A stretch of 64,000 bases of DNA from Spongiactinospora sp. TRM90649 (GTDB taxonomy: Bacteria > Actinomycetota > Actinomycetes > Streptosporangiales > Streptosporangiaceae), in contig NZ_JARLTC010000030.1 of assembly GCF_029382225.1 (NCBI RefSeq), forward strand, positions 62,001 to 126,000. The letters run 5' to 3'. Of the stretch, positions 16,768 to 25,048 are shown piece after piece. The number at the start of each line of letters is the position of its first letter. The stretch's first letter is position 1. Below the pieces are notes generated by a model that searched no databases, had not been told where the DNA came from, and saw nothing but the letters and a program-made list of their open reading frames with translations. A program made the position numbers and the translations under genes.

Positions 16768-17598
16768 CTAGTCGTCGTCGAACGCGGTATGGAGCCCGAT
16801 CGGCTCCGTGGCGTCCAGCTCGCGCAGACGGGATTCGAATCGGTCACGTATCCGGGTGAACGCCTCGGCTCCCAGGGGCAGCCGAAGCGGGGGGTTCATC
16901 ATCCGGGTCACGTCGATCACTGCTCCGGCGGCCCGCGCGGGGTCGCCGGGTTGCGTGCCGTCCAGGGCGCCGAAGGCGCTTCTGGCCGGTTCCATCACGG
17001 CGGCGTAGTCCTCCATCGGGCCGGTCCAGCGGATCGACCGGCCCGCGAAGTCGGTGCGGAACGGACCGGGCTCCACGATGGTCACCTTGATGCCGAGGTG
17101 GGCGACCTCGGCGGCGAGTCCTTCGGAGAGCCCTTCCAGGGCGAACTTGGTGCCCGCGTACATCGCCCCGCCCAGCATGGCCATCACTCCGCCGACCGAG
17201 GAGATCTGCACGATGTGCCCGGAGCGGTGGCGGCGCATGACGGGCAGCACGGCGCGGGTGACCGTGAGCACGCCGAACACATTGGTCTCGAACTGGTCGC
17301 GCAGCTCCTGCTCGGTGGCCTCCTCGATGGCGCCGCGCAGGCCGTAGCCCGCATTGTTGACCAGTACGTCGATCCGGCCGAACGCGGTCACCGCCGCGCT
17401 CACCGCCGCCCGTACGGAACCCGGGTCGGTGACGTCGAGCGGCAGTGCGAGCACGCGCTCCGGCGCCCGCTCGGCGAGGTCCTTGACGGTGGACGCCTCA
17501 CGCGCGGTCGCCACCAGGGCGTCACCACTGTCGATGACCGCCTCGGCCAGTGCGCGGCCGAGGCCCGTGCTCGTTCCCGTGATCAGCCAGATCCGCAT
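16768..17598 (-). CDS. Short-chain dehydrogenase/reductase, 276 residues
   Basis: Classical SDR oxidoreductase using NAD(P)H. It has the cofactor motif TGTSTGLG near residue 8, the NNAG motif (LVNNAGYG) and the catalytic Ser with the Tyr-x3-Lys pair (ISSVGGVMAM then YAGTK). The longer form with a C-terminal region to residue 276 resembles oxidoreductases acting on hydrophobic ketones or alcohols. The ATG at 17598 shares one base with the TGA of the upstream SDR (TGATG), so the two are coupled. The upstream part of the open frame is a shadow of that gene. Its role is probably a keto/alcohol step in the cluster product. Confidence 0.88.
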   Translation of the reverse strand: MRIWLITGTSTGLGRALAEAVIDSGDALVATAREASTVKDLAERAPERVLALPLDVTDPGSVRAAVSAAVTAFGRIDVLVNNAGYGLRGAIEEATEQELRDQFETNVFGVLTVTRAVLPVMRRHRSGHIVQISSVGGVMAMLGGAMYAGTKFALEGLSEGLAAEVAHLGIKVTIVEPGPFRTDFAGRSIRWTGPMEDYAAVMEPARSAFGALDGTQPGDPARAAGAVIDVTRMMNPPLRLPLGAEAFTRIRDRFESRLRELDATEPIGLHTAFDDD

Positions 17599-18269
17599 CA
17601 GACGGCCTGCCCCTTGGGCCGGACGACGACGGTGTTGAGATCGACCTCGGGCGGCTGACCGAGCGCCCAGTCGATGGTCCCCGCGATGTCGTCGGCGCTG
17701 AGCGCGGGGCCGCTCACCGGGCCCGGCCAGAACGGGGTGTCCACCCTGCCGGGAGCGATCAGCGTCACCCCGATCCCCCAGCCGGTGACGAGCATCCGGG
17801 TGTTCTCGGCAAGTGCGGTCACGGCCCACTTGGTCACCGAGTAGATGTTGCCCGGGGTGTTCTTCACCCCCGCCACGCTGCCCACCAGCACCACGCGGCC
17901 CCGCGACTCGCGCAGCGCGGGCAGCGCCGCGCGGACCGCGTAGGCCGGGCCGAGCACATTGGTGAGCAGCATGCCGCGCCAGCGCTCGGGGTCGCCGTCG
18001 GCGAGGGTGTCGTGGGTGGCGAAGCCGGCGTTGGCCACCACGTTGTCGAGCCTGCCGTAGGCGTTCAGCGCGGTGTCCACGGCGGCGGTGACCGACTCGT
18101 AGTCGGTGGTGTCGCCCGCGACGGTCAGCACGTCGAGCTCCTTGGCGACGCGGGCCAGGCGGTCCTCGTCCCTGCCGGTCACCACGACGCGGTGACCTCG
18201 GTCCAGCAGACGGCGGGCGGTGGCCTCGCCGATGCCGCTGGACCCGCCGGTGATCAGTGTCACGGTCAT
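17598..18269 (-). CDS. Short-chain dehydrogenase/reductase, 223 residues
   Basis: A compact SDR with TGGSSGIG at residues 7-14, VANAGFATHD near residue 80 and the catalytic YSVTK following VGSVAGVKN. The NAG motif is preceded by VA where many SDRs have NN. It is more similar to general clavaldehyde/serine-dehydrogenase-type SDRs than to its neighbour, so the pair is not a simple recent duplication. It lies 4 bp after the ABM-VOC gene and overlaps the next SDR by one base. Both SDRs therefore belong to the seven-gene leftward run that starts at 21653. Confidence 0.88.
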   Translation of the reverse strand: MTVTLITGGSSGIGEATARRLLDRGHRVVVTGRDEDRLARVAKELDVLTVAGDTTDYESVTAAVDTALNAYGRLDNVVANAGFATHDTLADGDPERWRGMLLTNVLGPAYAVRAALPALRESRGRVVLVGSVAGVKNTPGNIYSVTKWAVTALAENTRMLVTGWGIGVTLIAPGRVDTPFWPGPVSGPALSADDIAGTIDWALGQPPEVDLNTVVVRPKGQAV

Positions 18270-18273
18270 GGTG

Positions 18274-19047
18274 CTAGCCTCCGATCCCGCCCGGGTAGAC
18301 GCCAGTGCGCACCCACTCCTCGATGGGGCCCATGCTGTCCACGCCGACGTACTCGATCCGCGCGCCGAGCAGGTCGGGCGCGGTGATCATGGCGAACGGC
18401 ACGGCGTCGGCGTCGGCTCGGAACAGCGCGTCCAATCCCACCCCCTGCGCCCGGAGCGTGTCCAGCCGCCCGGCCATGTCGGGCTCCCAGACGCCGTAGT
18501 ACAGGATCTTCCCGGCGTGGGCCACGGAGCAGATGCCGTCGCCCTCGGCCTGGATCAGCTCATAGTACGGCGGCTCGCTCCGCGAGAACACCGCGGTCAG
18601 CTTGAAGGGGTGCGGGTCGGGGTCCTCCAGCCGGGGGACGTCGAACACGGCGGGCTCGGTGAACTCCATGCCCAGCACGTCGGAGTAGCGGGCGACCGCG
18701 GCGTCGAGGTCGGGCACGACCATCCCGACGTGGAAGAACGACGGCGGGACGATCGGCGCGAGCACGTCCCCGTAGGTCCTGACCTCGGGGAACCCCTCCA
18801 GGCAGCGGAGCAGCTTGGGGATGAACTCCTGCAGGTACGGGGTCGTCTTGTGGTACTCGAAGGCGATCGGGTCGCGGTACTGCTCGTAGACCAGGCGCGT
18901 GTTGCCGTCGTCGTCGGCGCGCACGTAGTCGAAGCGCACGCAGCCCGGCTCGTTCTCCTTGATCTTGTCGATCAGGTCCTGCATCAGCTCGTCCAACTCG
19001 GGCTCCATGCCCGGCTTGACGGTCTGCACGGCGGTAACGGTGATCAT
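18274..19047 (-). CDS. ABM monooxygenase domain fused to a VOC (glyoxalase-fold) domain
   Basis: A 257-residue two-domain protein. Residues 1-95 are a ferredoxin-like antibiotic biosynthesis monooxygenase (ABM) domain (ITVTAVQTVKPGMEPELDEL, YEQYRDPIAFEYHKTT). ABM enzymes oxidise anthrone or quinol substrates without cofactor or trim small metabolites. Residues about 104-250 are a VOC-superfamily domain starting FFHVGMVVPDLDAAVARYSD, with His106 a likely metal ligand and a C-terminal ARIEYVG strand. VOC enzymes include glyoxalase I and extradiol dioxygenases. The ATG at 19047 follows the ferritin-like gene stop by 2 bp, with GGAGGG upstream. A bifunctional oxidising and isomerising or cleaving enzyme is plausible; the substrate is unknown. 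Confidence 0.8.
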   Translation of the reverse strand: MITVTAVQTVKPGMEPELDELMQDLIDKIKENEPGCVRFDYVRADDDGNTRLVYEQYRDPIAFEYHKTTPYLQEFIPKLLRCLEGFPEVRTYGDVLAPIVPPSFFHVGMVVPDLDAAVARYSDVLGMEFTEPAVFDVPRLEDPDPHPFKLTAVFSRSEPPYYELIQAEGDGICSVAHAGKILYYGVWEPDMAGRLDTLRAQGVGLDALFRADADAVPFAMITAPDLLGARIEYVGVDSMGPIEEWVRTGVYPGGIGG

Positions 19048-19049
19048 GG

Positions 19050-20195
19050 TCAGCGCCCTCCGGCGGCGTTGTTGACGAATCGGGGCCCGTAGAACACCGG
19101 GCTCTTCAGGTCGGTGTAGGCGGCCAGGGTCCGGTGCTCGGCCGGGTACAGCTCGGGGAGCCTGGCCACGACGTCGGCGGGCACCCGGTGGCGCATGATG
19201 TTGAAGCAGGACAGGACCCGCATCTCGTTCATCTGGATGACCGCCTCGCCGAGGCTGGGCCAGGAGGTGCGTTCCGGGCCGTTCCACGCGTGGTCCAGGG
19301 CGACCATCATCGCGGTGTACGCGGAGTCGAACGCCTCCAGTTCCTTGCGCACGGAGGAGGCGTCGGGGTCCAGAGCGAGGATCGCGGCGTAGCCGTCCGC
19401 GGGCACCGCGAGCGTGTTGATCACCACCGGCCAGGCGATGTCGTCGCCCCGGAAATAGGCCGCGACGGTGTCGCGGCTCAGCTCCGCGGGGGGCGCGGCG
19501 GGGGCCAGGTAGCGCCGCCCGTAGCGCAGTTCGGCGAACCGGGCGTAGTGCGAGCCCTCGTTCTGGAACTCCGCCCCGGCCTCGATGCTGGCCGCGCTCT
19601 CCCCCTCGCCCTGGTCGGTGATCATTTCGATGATCTTCAGCAGCCGCTCGACCGGGTCCTCGCGCGAGCCCGGCTGGATGGTCTGGTAGCCGAGGTTGCC
19701 GCCCACCTGGTTGGCCGGCCCGCCGTCGCGGACGGCCCGCCGCACGGCGGCGGCGTTGCCGGTGATCGCGTCCTTGATCGCCTGGTAGAACTCGCCGATG
19801 GTGGGGTAGGTGGCGGCACGCTGGTCGCGGGTGAGCAGCGCGGGCTGGGCCTCGATCCGCATGAAGTTGTCGAGCTGGCGCTGGGACAGCCGGGCCAGCA
19901 CGGCGCGCAGGTCGGGCGCGACGTTGCCGGGCAGCCCCGTGCTGGGGAACCCCGGGTCCAGGCCCCTGATCCGCGGCGATCCGCCGAGCGCGGCGAGCAT
20001 GTTGCACACGGCGGCCATGTGCAGCATCTCCTCCATCAGGACACTGCGGATCGTGTTGTAGGAGGGGTAGTTCTGCACCTCAAGGGAGTACATCGCGGCC
20101 GAGTAGAGCGGCATCGTGGAGTGTTCGAGCGCGACGGCCGCCTGCAGGGCCCCGCGGATCCAGTTGATGTCGCGCAACTCCCTGGGCGTGGTCAT
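19050..20195 (-). CDS. Ferritin-like protein of the VioB C-terminal type
   Basis: A 381-residue protein whose first 230 residues match the ferritin-like domain found in VioB/StaD/RebD-type iminophenylpyruvate dimer synthases. The pattern is NWIRGALQAAVALEHSTMPL, then VLMEEMLHMAAVCNMLAALG, with Glu and His residues placed as in a di-iron four-helix bundle, and a later TDQGEGES...HYARFAELRYGR block. The large N-terminal region of VioB is absent, so dimer synthase activity cannot be assumed. The C-terminal third (AYTAMMVALDHAWNG...) is helical and unassigned. The ATG shares one base with the upstream DJ-1 stop (TGATG). It is probably an oxidase or oxygenase of the cluster. Confidence 0.8.
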   Translation of the reverse strand: MTTPRELRDINWIRGALQAAVALEHSTMPLYSAAMYSLEVQNYPSYNTIRSVLMEEMLHMAAVCNMLAALGGSPRIRGLDPGFPSTGLPGNVAPDLRAVLARLSQRQLDNFMRIEAQPALLTRDQRAATYPTIGEFYQAIKDAITGNAAAVRRAVRDGGPANQVGGNLGYQTIQPGSREDPVERLLKIIEMITDQGEGESAASIEAGAEFQNEGSHYARFAELRYGRRYLAPAAPPAELSRDTVAAYFRGDDIAWPVVINTLAVPADGYAAILALDPDASSVRKELEAFDSAYTAMMVALDHAWNGPERTSWPSLGEAVIQMNEMRVLSCFNIMRHRVPADVVARLPELYPAEHRTLAAYTDLKSPVFYGPRFVNNAAGGR

Positions 20196-20929
20196 CAGGC
20201 GGCGACCTTCGGCAGCAGCATCTCCTCGAAGTAGTTCTGGAAGGTGGTCTCCAGGTCGAGGTGCTGGTAGAACTCGGGGCCGACCGGCTCGAAGATGGCC
20301 TCGCCGAGGCCGCCGAGGGTGTCGAACATCATCGAGACGATGGTGCCGACCTCGCGGCCGAGGTAGTGCGCGACGAGGGCGACGGCGCCGCCGTGCACGC
20401 CGTACGAACCGGTGGAGGTCCAGATCCGCTCCTCCGGCCTGCCCACCCACATGCGCCGGGCCTGCGGCACGTTCACGCCCTCGGCGCGCAGCCCGCGCGC
20501 CACGGCCGCGACGCAGGTCACGGGGGTGTCGGCGAGGATGCCCGCGCGGGCCAGGACGCCGACGCCCGAGCAGTTGGCGGCGACCACCTTGCCCTCCTCG
20601 TGGTGCCTGCGGATCACTTCGAGCAGCCGCTCGTCGGTGGCCACCGCGCCGGAGCCCACGCCGCCGGGCACATAGAGGACGTCGAAGGTCTCCTCGTCGT
20701 CCAGCGCCGCGTCGGGGACCACCTGGGTGCCCATCTGCATGGTGATCACGCCCGGCTTGTCGCCGACCAGCTTCACGTCCAGCCTGCCCGGGGGCACCTC
20801 GCGCTGCCAGGGGGCGATCTGCCCGCCCACCACCATCGCGGCCCCCTTGAAGATCTCCAGGGGCGTGATCATGTCCTGCTCGCTGACCTTCTCGTAGCCG
20901 AGCACGGCGATGGACTGCACGTTCGTCAT
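20195..20929 (-). CDS. DJ-1/PfpI-superfamily protein, isonitrile-hydratase-like branch (copy 2)
   Basis: A 244-residue protein of the DJ-1/PfpI fold. Its nucleophile elbow VVAANCSGVGVLARAGIL has Cys-Ser instead of the Cys-His of its neighbours, and an early Glu lies in ITPLEIFKGAA. This pattern is seen in the branch that includes isonitrile hydratase and AraC-associated amidotransferase-like domains. The C terminus (NYFEEMLLPK) extends beyond the core. It is coupled to the ferritin-like gene by a one-base overlap, so the two probably act in sequence. The reaction is unknown; hydration of a reactive group is one option. It differs enough from the other four copies to suggest another substrate. 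Confidence 0.82.
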   Translation of the reverse strand: MTNVQSIAVLGYEKVSEQDMITPLEIFKGAAMVVGGQIAPWQREVPPGRLDVKLVGDKPGVITMQMGTQVVPDAALDDEETFDVLYVPGGVGSGAVATDERLLEVIRRHHEEGKVVAANCSGVGVLARAGILADTPVTCVAAVARGLRAEGVNVPQARRMWVGRPEERIWTSTGSYGVHGGAVALVAHYLGREVGTIVSMMFDTLGGLGEAIFEPVGPEFYQHLDLETTFQNYFEEMLLPKVAA

Positions 20930-20963
20930 GTCCGTGTGTTTCCTTTCGTCAGTGTGTCGTCGT

Positions 20964-21653
20964 TCACGCCGCCAGCAGCCGGACGACCGCGTCGGCCACT
21001 CCGGCGGCCGAGGCCGGGTTCTGCCCGGTGACCAGCCGCTCGCTCACCACGACGTGCGGGGCGAACGGCTCGGCGGAGGCGGTGTGCGCGGCCCCGCGCT
21101 CGACGAGGCGGGTCTGCAACAGGAACGGCACGACGCCGTCCAGGCCCACGGCCGCCTCCTCCTCGTCGGTGAAGGCCGCGACCTCCTTGCCGGCGACCAG
21201 GTAGGCGCCGTCGGACAGGGTCAGGTTCACCAGTCCGGCCGGTCCGTGGCACACCGCCGCGACCACGCCCCCGGCCTCGTACACGTCGCGCCCGAGCGCC
21301 GCCAGGTCGGCGTCATCGGGGAAGTCCCACATGGTCCCGTGGCCCCCCACGTAGAAGACGGCCGCGTACTCGGCCGCCTTGACCTCGCCTGGCCTGGGGG
21401 TGTTCCGCAGCGCGGCGGCCACCCCGGGGTCGGCGAGGAACTCCCGCTGCACGGGGTCTTCGGGGTCGTATCCCGTGGCGGGCGGCGTCCCGCCCCGCAC
21501 GCTGACGAAGTCCACCTGGTGGCCGGCACGGCGGAAGACCCGCCACGGATGGGCGGCCTCCGGCACGTAGTAGCCGGTGCCCTTTCCGGTGTCGCCGAGC
21601 GCGTCGTGGCTGCTCAGCACCAGCAGAATGCGCCTGGAATACGCAGACATCAT
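20964..21653 (-). CDS. DJ-1/PfpI-superfamily protein, Hsp31-like (copy 3)
   Basis: About 229 residues. The pattern GTGYYVPEAAHPW, the loop GGHGTMWDFP and the elbow VVAAVCHGPAGL give the Glu, His and Cys of the Hsp31/glyoxalase III type. It is closely related to the N-terminal half of the fusion at 25049-26746 (both share HGTMWDFP, VCHGPAGLVN and VTGQNPASA). The two probably arose by duplication and now start opposite arms of the cluster. Two ATGs lie in tandem at 21653 and 21650 after GGGGAG; I list the first. It is the first gene of the leftward run and faces the LysR gene across a region rich in inverted repeats. Confidence 0.85.
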   Translation of the reverse strand: MMSAYSRRILLVLSSHDALGDTGKGTGYYVPEAAHPWRVFRRAGHQVDFVSVRGGTPPATGYDPEDPVQREFLADPGVAAALRNTPRPGEVKAAEYAAVFYVGGHGTMWDFPDDADLAALGRDVYEAGGVVAAVCHGPAGLVNLTLSDGAYLVAGKEVAAFTDEEEAAVGLDGVVPFLLQTRLVERGAAHTASAEPFAPHVVVSERLVTGQNPASAAGVADAVVRLLAA

Positions 21654-21738
21654 TCGATCTCCCCGTAGGATCGGAGTCAACTCGTCCGACGGTAGATCCA
21701 GCGTTCAACTATGTGCCAATCCCTTCGGCAATCCCGGC

Positions 21739-21799
21739 CATAGGTTCCTCTATGGAACGCGCGAGTGGATATTCACTCGTTCGCTGATACGTGCCATAG
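21739..21799. promoter_or_regulatory. LysR/DJ-1 divergent control region with inverted repeats
   Basis: The 191-bp region between the leftward operon and the LysR gene holds CATAG-N6-CTATG (21739-21754), overlapping GTTCC-N5-GGAAC (21744-21758), and CGAGTG-N6-CACTCG (21762-21779), all perfect. Further CATAG half sites are at 21795-21799 and, reversed, at 21709-21713. LysR regulators bind such dyads in the shared promoter of their own gene and a divergent target, so this is the expected place. Confidence 0.6.
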
Positions 21800-21844
21800 T
21801 TCTTCGAATGGGTGGACCGTAACAATCAAGGGGGGGCGAGATCC

Positions 21845-22756
21845 GTGGACCTGACATTGCTCCGGTCGTTTCTCGCGGTGTATCGAACCGGATCGTTCAC
21901 GAAGGCGGCCGGGCTGCTGTCGATCTCGCAGCCCGCCGTGACCTGCCAGATCCGGAACCTGGAAAAGGAGATCGGCCAGTTGCTGTTCCTGCGGACTCCG
22001 CGTGGAGCGGTCCCGACCGAGGCGGCCGAGGAGCTGGCCAAGGAGACGGGTGTGCACATCGACGCGCTGGAGGCGGCGGTGCTGCGCAGGCAGGATCCGC
22101 TGGACCTGAGCGAGCGGACGCTGTCGGTGGCCGGCCCGGCGGAGATGATCTCGACGAGGCTGCTGCCGGCGCTGGCCGACCTGATCCACGACGGGCTCCG
22201 ATTACGCGTGAGCTTCGGACTGACCGACGAGCTGCTGGACGAACTGTCCGCCGGCCTGCACGACCTGGTGATCGCCACCGCTCGTCCCAAGCGGCACGGC
22301 ATCGTCTCCACACCGCTGATGGACGAGGAGTTCTTCCTCGTGGGGTCGGCGGACCAGGCGGCCAAGGTGCCGCCGGAGCGCATCGCGAGCGGGGGGCCCG
22401 CGGCGCTCAAGGGAATCCCGATCATCGCCTACGCCGACAACCTGCCCATCGTGCGGCGTTACTGGCAGACCGTCTTCTCCGAGCGCCCCGCGTTCGACGC
22501 CCAGGTGGTGGTGCCCGACCTGCGCGCCGTACTGGCCACGGTCAAGGCCGGCGGCGGCATCTCGGTGGTGCCCTCGTACCTGTGCACGGACGAACTGGAC
22601 CGGGGTGAGATCAGGGCGCTGCACGAGCCGGACATGCCACCGCTCAACACGCTGTTTCTGGCCACTCGCTCGGGGGCCACTTCGAACGTGGTGCTTTCCA
22701 CCGTCCATTCGCACCTGCTGATGAAGGCGCAGCTCTGGAGCGCCTCAGTGGGGTGA
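21845..22756 (+). CDS. LysR-family transcriptional regulator
   Basis: A 303-residue LysR-type regulator. The N-terminal winged helix is clear (LLRSFLAVYRTGSFTKAAGL, then ISQPAVTCQIRNLEKEIG). Residues 90-300 form the periplasmic-binding-like effector domain. The GTG at 21845 is preferred because it aligns with the usual LysR N terminus; a GTG at 21812 would add 11 atypical residues. It lies between the two arms of the DJ-1 cluster and is divergent from the DJ-1 gene at 21653. That is the classic layout for a LysR regulator that controls its neighbours in response to a pathway metabolite. Confidence 0.92.
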   Translation: MDLTLLRSFLAVYRTGSFTKAAGLLSISQPAVTCQIRNLEKEIGQLLFLRTPRGAVPTEAAEELAKETGVHIDALEAAVLRRQDPLDLSERTLSVAGPAEMISTRLLPALADLIHDGLRLRVSFGLTDELLDELSAGLHDLVIATARPKRHGIVSTPLMDEEFFLVGSADQAAKVPPERIASGGPAALKGIPIIAYADNLPIVRRYWQTVFSERPAFDAQVVVPDLRAVLATVKAGGGISVVPSYLCTDELDRGEIRALHEPDMPPLNTLFLATRSGATSNVVLSTVHSHLLMKAQLWSASVG

Positions 22757-22843
22757 GCGTCCCGCTTGTTGGCACTGCGTCCGTTTTATCCCAAGATTTG
22801 CTTTCCCCAGGGCATACGAAAACCTATGTCAGCCCCCACGGAT

Positions 22844-22873
22844 ACTTATTTGATAGCCGGATGATAAGTCCGG
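22844..22873. promoter_or_regulatory. Overlapping dyads in the LysR-cupin gap
   Basis: In the 184-bp AT-rich gap, ACTTAT (22844-22849) pairs with ATAAGT (22864-22869), and CCGGA (22857-22861) pairs with TCCGG (22869-22873), so two alternative hairpins share bases. They lie 68-97 bp before the cupin start. The site could be an operator or attenuator for the rightward arm. Evidence is structural only. Confidence 0.3.
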
Positions 22874-22940
22874 TTTATTGTCTCTCGGCCGCGTCGAATC
22901 TGATCGAACCCGCACAAGCGGTCGACCACAGGGGGTTTGC

Positions 22941-23729
22941 ATGTCGGTTCTATCGGCCGACGGGGGAATATCCTCACCGGCCAGGACGGGTGGTTCTCAC
23001 CCGATCCGCATCGATGCCGGGCCAGCCGATATGAAAGAATTGAACAGACTGGTCATGAACGGGATCCGGCCGTTCAATGAGCAGTTCGACGAAGACTCGC
23101 ATCTCAACGAGGTAATACCGAAACCGTGGGGATACGAGTACCGGGCCTACGTCGACGACTTCTTCGATTTCTGGGCCCTGCATGTCAACGCCCCGCACGG
23201 GACGTCCATGCACGTACATCCGAGAAAGCTGACGTACCTGCTCTGCCTTGCCGGGCAGGGCGTCACGTCCACGCTCAGCGGCGATGTCAAGGTCGAGGCC
23301 GGCACGATCCTGCGGATCGCGCCGGGAGCGTTCCACTCGACGAGGAACACGGGGGACGAACCGCTTGAGCTCATCGAGGTGGAGGCGCCGAGGAACAAGT
23401 TCGACCTGATCCGGTTGAGCGACGACTACAACCGTGCCGGCACATCGTATGAATCCGTCTCACTTCAGGAGCCCGAACATCCGATGCGGCGGGTGCCCTA
23501 CCTGCCGCACGCGCGAATGCGCGGGGGAACCCCCGACGGCCGGTTTCTCTTCGATATCCGGACAGGCACGGATATCTTCTACCGCCGCCGACCTGCGGAC
23601 GTGTTCTATATCCCGCTCTGCCTCTCCGGGGTCGTCCACTCGCACGTGGAGATCCTGACGAGCCTCCCGGAGGACGACCGCAGGCCCCAGGTGGACAAGT
23701 TCTACCTCTCCGTCACGCGCAAGCACTGA
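22941..23729 (+). CDS. Cupin-domain protein, mannose-6-phosphate isomerase type II-like
   Basis: A 262-residue protein with a conserved cupin core. It has the KPWGYEYRAY motif typical of sugar-phosphate isomerase/GMP-type cupins, the metal motif GTSMHVHPRKLTYLLCLAGQG, and the second motif APGAFHSTRNTG. A second half (FDIRTGTDIFYRRRP, SGVVHSHVEIL) may be a degenerate second cupin. The ATG at 22941 follows AGGGGG at good spacing; an internal ATG at 23031 would remove a poorly ordered leader and remains possible. It is 15 bp before the PfpI gene and first in the rightward arm. Its substrate is not necessarily a sugar; metal-dependent isomerisation or dioxygenation are options. Confidence 0.78.
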   Translation: MSVLSADGGISSPARTGGSHPIRIDAGPADMKELNRLVMNGIRPFNEQFDEDSHLNEVIPKPWGYEYRAYVDDFFDFWALHVNAPHGTSMHVHPRKLTYLLCLAGQGVTSTLSGDVKVEAGTILRIAPGAFHSTRNTGDEPLELIEVEAPRNKFDLIRLSDDYNRAGTSYESVSLQEPEHPMRRVPYLPHARMRGGTPDGRFLFDIRTGTDIFYRRRPADVFYIPLCLSGVVHSHVEILTSLPEDDRRPQVDKFYLSVTRKH

Positions 23730-23744
23730 AGCGAAAGGATCGTC

Positions 23745-24284
23745 ATGTCCCACAGCGCCGTCATCATCACCGGCCCGGGGTTCCAGGACCACGACGTGGT
23801 CTACACCTACTACCGGCTCATCGAGGAGGGGTGGCACGTCGACGTCGCCACCAAGGGGGGCGAAGGGGTCATCGGCAAGTACGGCGTGCCGCTCCCCATG
23901 GACAAGACCGCCAAGCCACTTGTCTCCTTCGACGACCTGGATGTCTCCCACTACGACGCCGTGATCCTCACCGGCGGCCACGAGGCCCCCGACCGGGTCC
24001 GGCAGGACGCCAACGTGCTGAACTTCCTGCGCGGCATGGACGCGGCGGGCAAGGTCGTCGCGGGCCTGTGCCACGGTCCCTGGATCATGGTCAGCGCGGG
24101 GGTGCTCAAGGGCCGGCGGGCCTGCGCCTACATCGGGCTGCGCGACGACGTCATCAACGCCGGCGCGGACGTGGTGGACAGCGACGTCATCGTGGACGGG
24201 AACATCATCACCTGCTCCTACTACGCCTACGTGGGGGCCTTCATGCGGGCCGTCTTCTCGACCGTCGAGAAGCTGGCGGCGTGA
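23745..24284 (+). CDS. PfpI/YhbO-type DJ-1 family protein (copy 4)
   Basis: A 179-residue single-domain member of the PfpI branch. It has VIITGPGFQDHDVVYTYYRL at the N terminus, TGGHEAPDRVRQ, and the nucleophile elbow VVAGLCHGPWIMVSAGVLKG with Cys-His-Gly-Pro-Trp, typical of PfpI/YhbO and of hexameric glyoxalase III or deglycase-type proteins. The early Glu expected in this fold is replaced or shifted (GFQDHD), which could alter the catalytic triad. The ATG at 23745 has AAAGGA upstream. The next gene starts 7 bp after its stop. It is the most compact of the five DJ-1 copies. Confidence 0.85.
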   Translation: MSHSAVIITGPGFQDHDVVYTYYRLIEEGWHVDVATKGGEGVIGKYGVPLPMDKTAKPLVSFDDLDVSHYDAVILTGGHEAPDRVRQDANVLNFLRGMDAAGKVVAGLCHGPWIMVSAGVLKGRRACAYIGLRDDVINAGADVVDSDVIVDGNIITCSYYAYVGAFMRAVFSTVEKLAA

Positions 24285-24291
24285 GAATCCC

Positions 24292-25011
24292 GTGCTGGTA
24301 GTCGACTTCGACGGGGTGGTCTGCGACGCGCTCGCCGAGTGCGCGCTGGTCACCTGGCTGGGCGCGGAGGGCGTCGCCCGGTGGAACTCGGGCGCCGGAG
24401 TGCTGCGGCGGGTGCCGGCGTCGTTCGTGCGCCGATTCCGCAAGGTGCGCGACTACTCCCGGGTGCTCGACCACTTCGTCGTTGCGCACCTGCCGTACGC
24501 GGACTGGGTCAGGGGGCGGAAGGACTTCGACCGGATCTTCCGCACCCTCCCGGCCGGCTACGTGAGCGACTTCACGCGGGCGGCCTCGGCCGCCCGCGGC
24601 AGGCTCCGCACCGAGGAGCCGGACTTCTGGCTCGGCCTGCACACCCTCTACCCGGGCATCGCACCGCTGCTCCTCGGGCAGGCGGGCAAGACCATGATCG
24701 TGACGGCCAAGGACGAGCGGTCGGTGTGGGACATCCTGCGCCGGCACGGGCTGGACGGCACCGTGGCCGAGGTCATCGGCGAATGCGGGCAGAAGGCCAT
24801 CGCGGTCCGCGACCTGTGCCGCCGCCACGGCATCTCCCCCGCCGACACGACCTTCATCGACGACAACCTGGCGAACGTCCGCGGGGTCGCCGCGGTGGGC
24901 GTCCGCGCCATGTGGGCGGAGTGGGGCTACCACACGCCTGAGGACATGGCGAACGCCGACCGGCTGGGCGTCGCCCGGCTGCCGGCCGTACCGGCCGGGC
25001 TCGACCTCTGA
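24292..25011 (+). CDS. HAD-superfamily hydrolase
   Basis: A 239-residue phosphatase-like protein. Motif I is DFDGVVCD at residues 5-12 (the nucleophile Asp and acid/base Asp are present), motif II is the Thr in IVTAKDE, the Lys appears in GECGQKAIAV, and motif IV is FIDDNLAN. A helical cap lies between motifs I and II (residues 20-125). All catalytic residues seem intact, so phosphatase activity on a small phosphorylated metabolite is likely. The GTG at 24292 is the only start that keeps motif I near the N terminus. It lies 7 bp after the PfpI gene and 37 bp before the DJ-1-methyltransferase fusion. Confidence 0.82.
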   Translation: MLVVDFDGVVCDALAECALVTWLGAEGVARWNSGAGVLRRVPASFVRRFRKVRDYSRVLDHFVVAHLPYADWVRGRKDFDRIFRTLPAGYVSDFTRAASAARGRLRTEEPDFWLGLHTLYPGIAPLLLGQAGKTMIVTAKDERSVWDILRRHGLDGTVAEVIGECGQKAIAVRDLCRRHGISPADTTFIDDNLANVRGVAAVGVRAMWAEWGYHTPEDMANADRLGVARLPAVPAGLDL

Positions 25012-25048
25012 GCGGACCGGACCACCGAGACACCAGAAAGGTACTCCC

